Origin: Rhodoferax sp.
Lineage (GTDB): Bacteria; Pseudomonadota; Gammaproteobacteria; Burkholderiales; Burkholderiaceae_C
DNA length: 6,048 nucleotides
Direction: 5' to 3'
NCBI GenBank assembly: GCA_018882485.1
Contig: VERU01000172.1
Span: 1-6,048, forward strand
Made by a program: the position numbers and the translations under genes. Position 1 is the first letter of the stretch. Each line of letters begins with the position of its first letter. The notes below the pieces were generated by a model. That model was not told where the DNA came from and searched no databases. It saw only the letters and a program-made list of their open reading frames with translations. This document shows, piece by piece, positions 4,821-6,048 of this stretch.

Positions 4821-5675
4821 ATGAAATTCGAAGGAAGCGCGAACTACATCGCCACCCAGGACCTGATGCTGTCCGTGAACGCCGCCATCACCCTGCAGCG
4901 GCCGCTGCTGGTCAAGGGCGAACCCGGCACCGGAAAGACGATGCTCGCCGAGGAAGTGGCCGAGGCGCTGAACATGCCGCTGCTGCAATGGCACATCAAA
5001 TCCACCACCAAGGCGCAGCAGGGGCTCTATGAATACGACGCCGTGAGCCGTCTGCGCGACTCGCAGCTGGCGGATGTGGATGGCGGCGAACGGGTGCGCG
5101 ACATCCAGAACTACATCGTCCGGGGGGTGCTGTGGCAGGCCTTCACCTCGGACCAGCCGGTCGCGCTGCTGATCGACGAGATCGACAAGGCCGACATCGA
5201 GTTTCCCAACGACCTGCTGCGCGAGCTCGACCGCATGGAGTTCTACTGCTACGAGACGCGCCAGCTCATCAAGGCCAAGACGCGGCCGCTGGTGTTCATC
5301 ACCTCGAACAACGAAAAAGAGCTGCCCGACGCCTTCCTGCGCCGCTGCTTCTTCCACTACATCAAGTTCCCCGAGCCCGAGACGATGAAACAAATCGTCG
5401 ATGTGCACTTTCCCACGCTCAAAAAAGAACTTCTGGCCATCGCGCTCAAGAATTTCTACGATGTTCGCGGCCTGCCTGGCCTGAAGAAAAAACCCTCGAC
5501 CAGCGAGCTGCTCGACTGGCTCAAGCTGCTGGTGGCCGAAGACATCCCGCTCGAAGCGCTGCAAAGCGCCGACCAAAAAGTGTCGGTGCCGCCCCTGGTG
5601 GGCGCGCTGCTCAAGAACGAGCAGGATGTGACCCTGTTTGAAAAGCTGGTCTTCATGAACCAGCGCAACCGCTGA
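4821..5675 (+). CDS. MoxR family AAA+ ATPase (CoxD-like)
   Basis: This is a 284-residue AAA+ ATPase of the MoxR group. It has Walker A GEPGTGKT (33-40), Walker B ALLIDEIDKAD (115-125), sensor 1 FITSNNEKELPDAFLRRC (159-176) with the arginines usually used as finger residues, and a helical C-terminal lid. MoxR proteins use ATP hydrolysis to remodel or mature partner proteins and nearly always work with a VWA-domain protein. The gene two positions downstream encodes just such a CoxE-like protein, so this is the motor of that pair. CoxD of carbon monoxide dehydrogenase is a well-known relative, but no CODH genes are visible and the target here is unknown. The ATG at 4821 gives the usual short lead into the helix before Walker A. 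No Shine-Dalgarno site precedes it. It is the first gene of a three-gene operon with gaps of 7 and 9 bp. Confidence 0.92.
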   Translation: MKFEGSANYIATQDLMLSVNAAITLQRPLLVKGEPGTGKTMLAEEVAEALNMPLLQWHIKSTTKAQQGLYEYDAVSRLRDSQLADVDGGERVRDIQNYIVRGVLWQAFTSDQPVALLIDEIDKADIEFPNDLLRELDRMEFYCYETRQLIKAKTRPLVFITSNNEKELPDAFLRRCFFHYIKFPEPETMKQIVDVHFPTLKKELLAIALKNFYDVRGLPGLKKKPSTSELLDWLKLLVAEDIPLEALQSADQKVSVPPLVGALLKNEQDVTLFEKLVFMNQRNR

Positions 5676-5682
5676 GCATGCC

Positions 5683-5907
5683 ATGTCCGAGGCACGAAAA
5701 CTCCTGCTCGAAGGCTTGTCCGATGCCGTTGGCTTTGTCGGGGGTGCTCTGGCCGGCTACTGGCTGAGCCTATGGCTGGACTGGGACTTGTTCGGCGAAG
5801 GCTACAGCGGCACCAGCATCGGCGCCATCGTGCTGGTGGGCCTGGGCGGCGGCTTGGGCCTGCAGTTGGCACGCGCCTGGCGACGCGCCCAAAAATCGCA
5901 GGAATGA
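5683..5907 (+). CDS. Small two-helix membrane protein in MoxR/CoxE operon
   Basis: This 74-residue protein is not one whose function I recognise. It has an amphipathic start (MSEARKLLLEG), a first membrane segment at about 12-32, a short acidic loop (DWDLFGEGYSG), a second glycine-rich segment at about 44-63 and a basic tail (RAWRRAQKSQE). The positive tail suggests that both ends face the cytoplasm. It lies 7 bp after the MoxR stop and 9 bp before the CoxE start, so it is almost certainly co-transcribed with them. It might anchor the ATPase/VWA pair at the inner membrane or be a substrate; this is inference from position only. The ATG at 5683 was chosen because it directly follows the previous stop and the frame ends cleanly at TGA 5905-5907. 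No Shine-Dalgarno site is present, so translation may be coupled to MoxR. Confidence 0.8.
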   Translation: MSEARKLLLEGLSDAVGFVGGALAGYWLSLWLDWDLFGEGYSGTSIGAIVLVGLGGGLGLQLARAWRRAQKSQE

Positions 5908-5916
5908 AGACACGCC

Positions 5917-6048
5917 ATGCTGATCGACTTCTTCTACACCCTGCGCGCGGCCAAAGTGCCGGTGTCGGTGCGCGAGTTCCTCACGCTGCTCGAAGCCATG
6001 AAGGAAAACGTGGTCGGCCCGGCCTCAGATGCCTGCAGCATGGACGAC
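5917..6048 (+). CDS. CoxE-like VWA domain protein (N-terminus only)
   Basis: Forty-four codons are visible before the window ends. The start, MLIDFFYTLRAAKVPVSVRE, followed by FLTLLEAMKENVVG, is typical of CoxE-like VWA proteins that partner MoxR ATPases. In this family a long N-terminal helical region precedes the metal-binding VWA domain, so the domain itself would lie beyond the edge. Such proteins bind the ATPase and the client, linking ATP hydrolysis to maturation of metalloenzymes such as CO dehydrogenase; the client here is unknown. AGGA at 5900-5903 lies 13 nt before the ATG, a rather distant but possible ribosome binding site, and the 9 bp gap to the previous gene suggests coupled translation. 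Confidence 0.85.
   Translation, partial: MLIDFFYTLRAAKVPVSVREFLTLLEAMKENVVGPASDACSMDD

Noticed and set aside
4758..5684. Minus-strand 308-codon open frame antisense to the MoxR gene
   Set aside because: It is rich in His, Gln, Val and Leu with no known motif; it mirrors the codon bias of the MoxR gene, which has complete AAA+ signatures.
1..6048. Search for tRNA or rRNA genes, CRISPR arrays, IS ends, attachment sites or defence genes
   Set aside because: No cloverleaf-like sequence, regularly spaced repeats, transposase or integrase motifs, or matching terminal inverted repeats were found; all long gaps are under 150 bp.

Overview
The window is GC-rich and gene-dense, with ten protein genes on both strands and short intergenic gaps. 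It has no RNA gene, mobile element, CRISPR array or sign of recent transfer. The gene set and protein sequences suggest a betaproteobacterium of the order Burkholderiales, most likely family Comamonadaceae. The clues are a DUF2244 gene downstream of a BioC-like methyltransferase, the ComF/TrmL pair, DUF1841, a cytochrome c4-type protein and a MoxR/CoxE module. This placement comes from recognising families, not from a search.

Left block (1-2616). On the minus strand, a BioC-like methyltransferase (415-1302) is followed by the start of a DUF2244 membrane protein (1-276, running off the left edge). In related genomes that gene tends to lie beside cytochrome c oxidase genes. Divergent from the methyltransferase, with only 30 bp between start codons, is comF-family phosphoribosyltransferase (1333-2046), followed by trmL (2089-2616), the tRNA wobble-base 2'-O-methyltransferase.

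Middle block (2617-4046). A TauE/SafE-family membrane transporter lies on the minus strand (2728-3483), convergent with trmL. A DUF1841 gene (3555-3989) diverges from it across a 71 bp gap. The two convergent gaps (2617-2727 and 3990-4046) hold GC-rich hairpins that may end transcription from both sides.

Right block (4047-6048). A secreted di-heme cytochrome c4-like protein (minus strand) diverges from a three-gene plus-strand operon: a MoxR-type AAA+ ATPase, a 74-residue two-helix membrane protein, and the start of a CoxE-like von Willebrand factor A (VWA) protein cut by the right edge. MoxR/VWA pairs generally act as chaperones that mature or remodel partner proteins or metal centres. The small membrane protein between them is unassigned and could anchor the pair at the membrane.

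Most of this is conserved housekeeping content and no clearly new system is visible. The points most worth a second look are: a BioC-like methyltransferase lacking a normal glycine-rich SAM loop; two overlapping divergent -10 elements between it and comF; a terminator-like hairpin plus T7 tract inside the first codons of DUF1841; the small membrane protein inside the MoxR/CoxE operon; and a window-wide lack of Shine-Dalgarno sites, with -10-like boxes so close to several start codons that leaderless transcripts are plausible.
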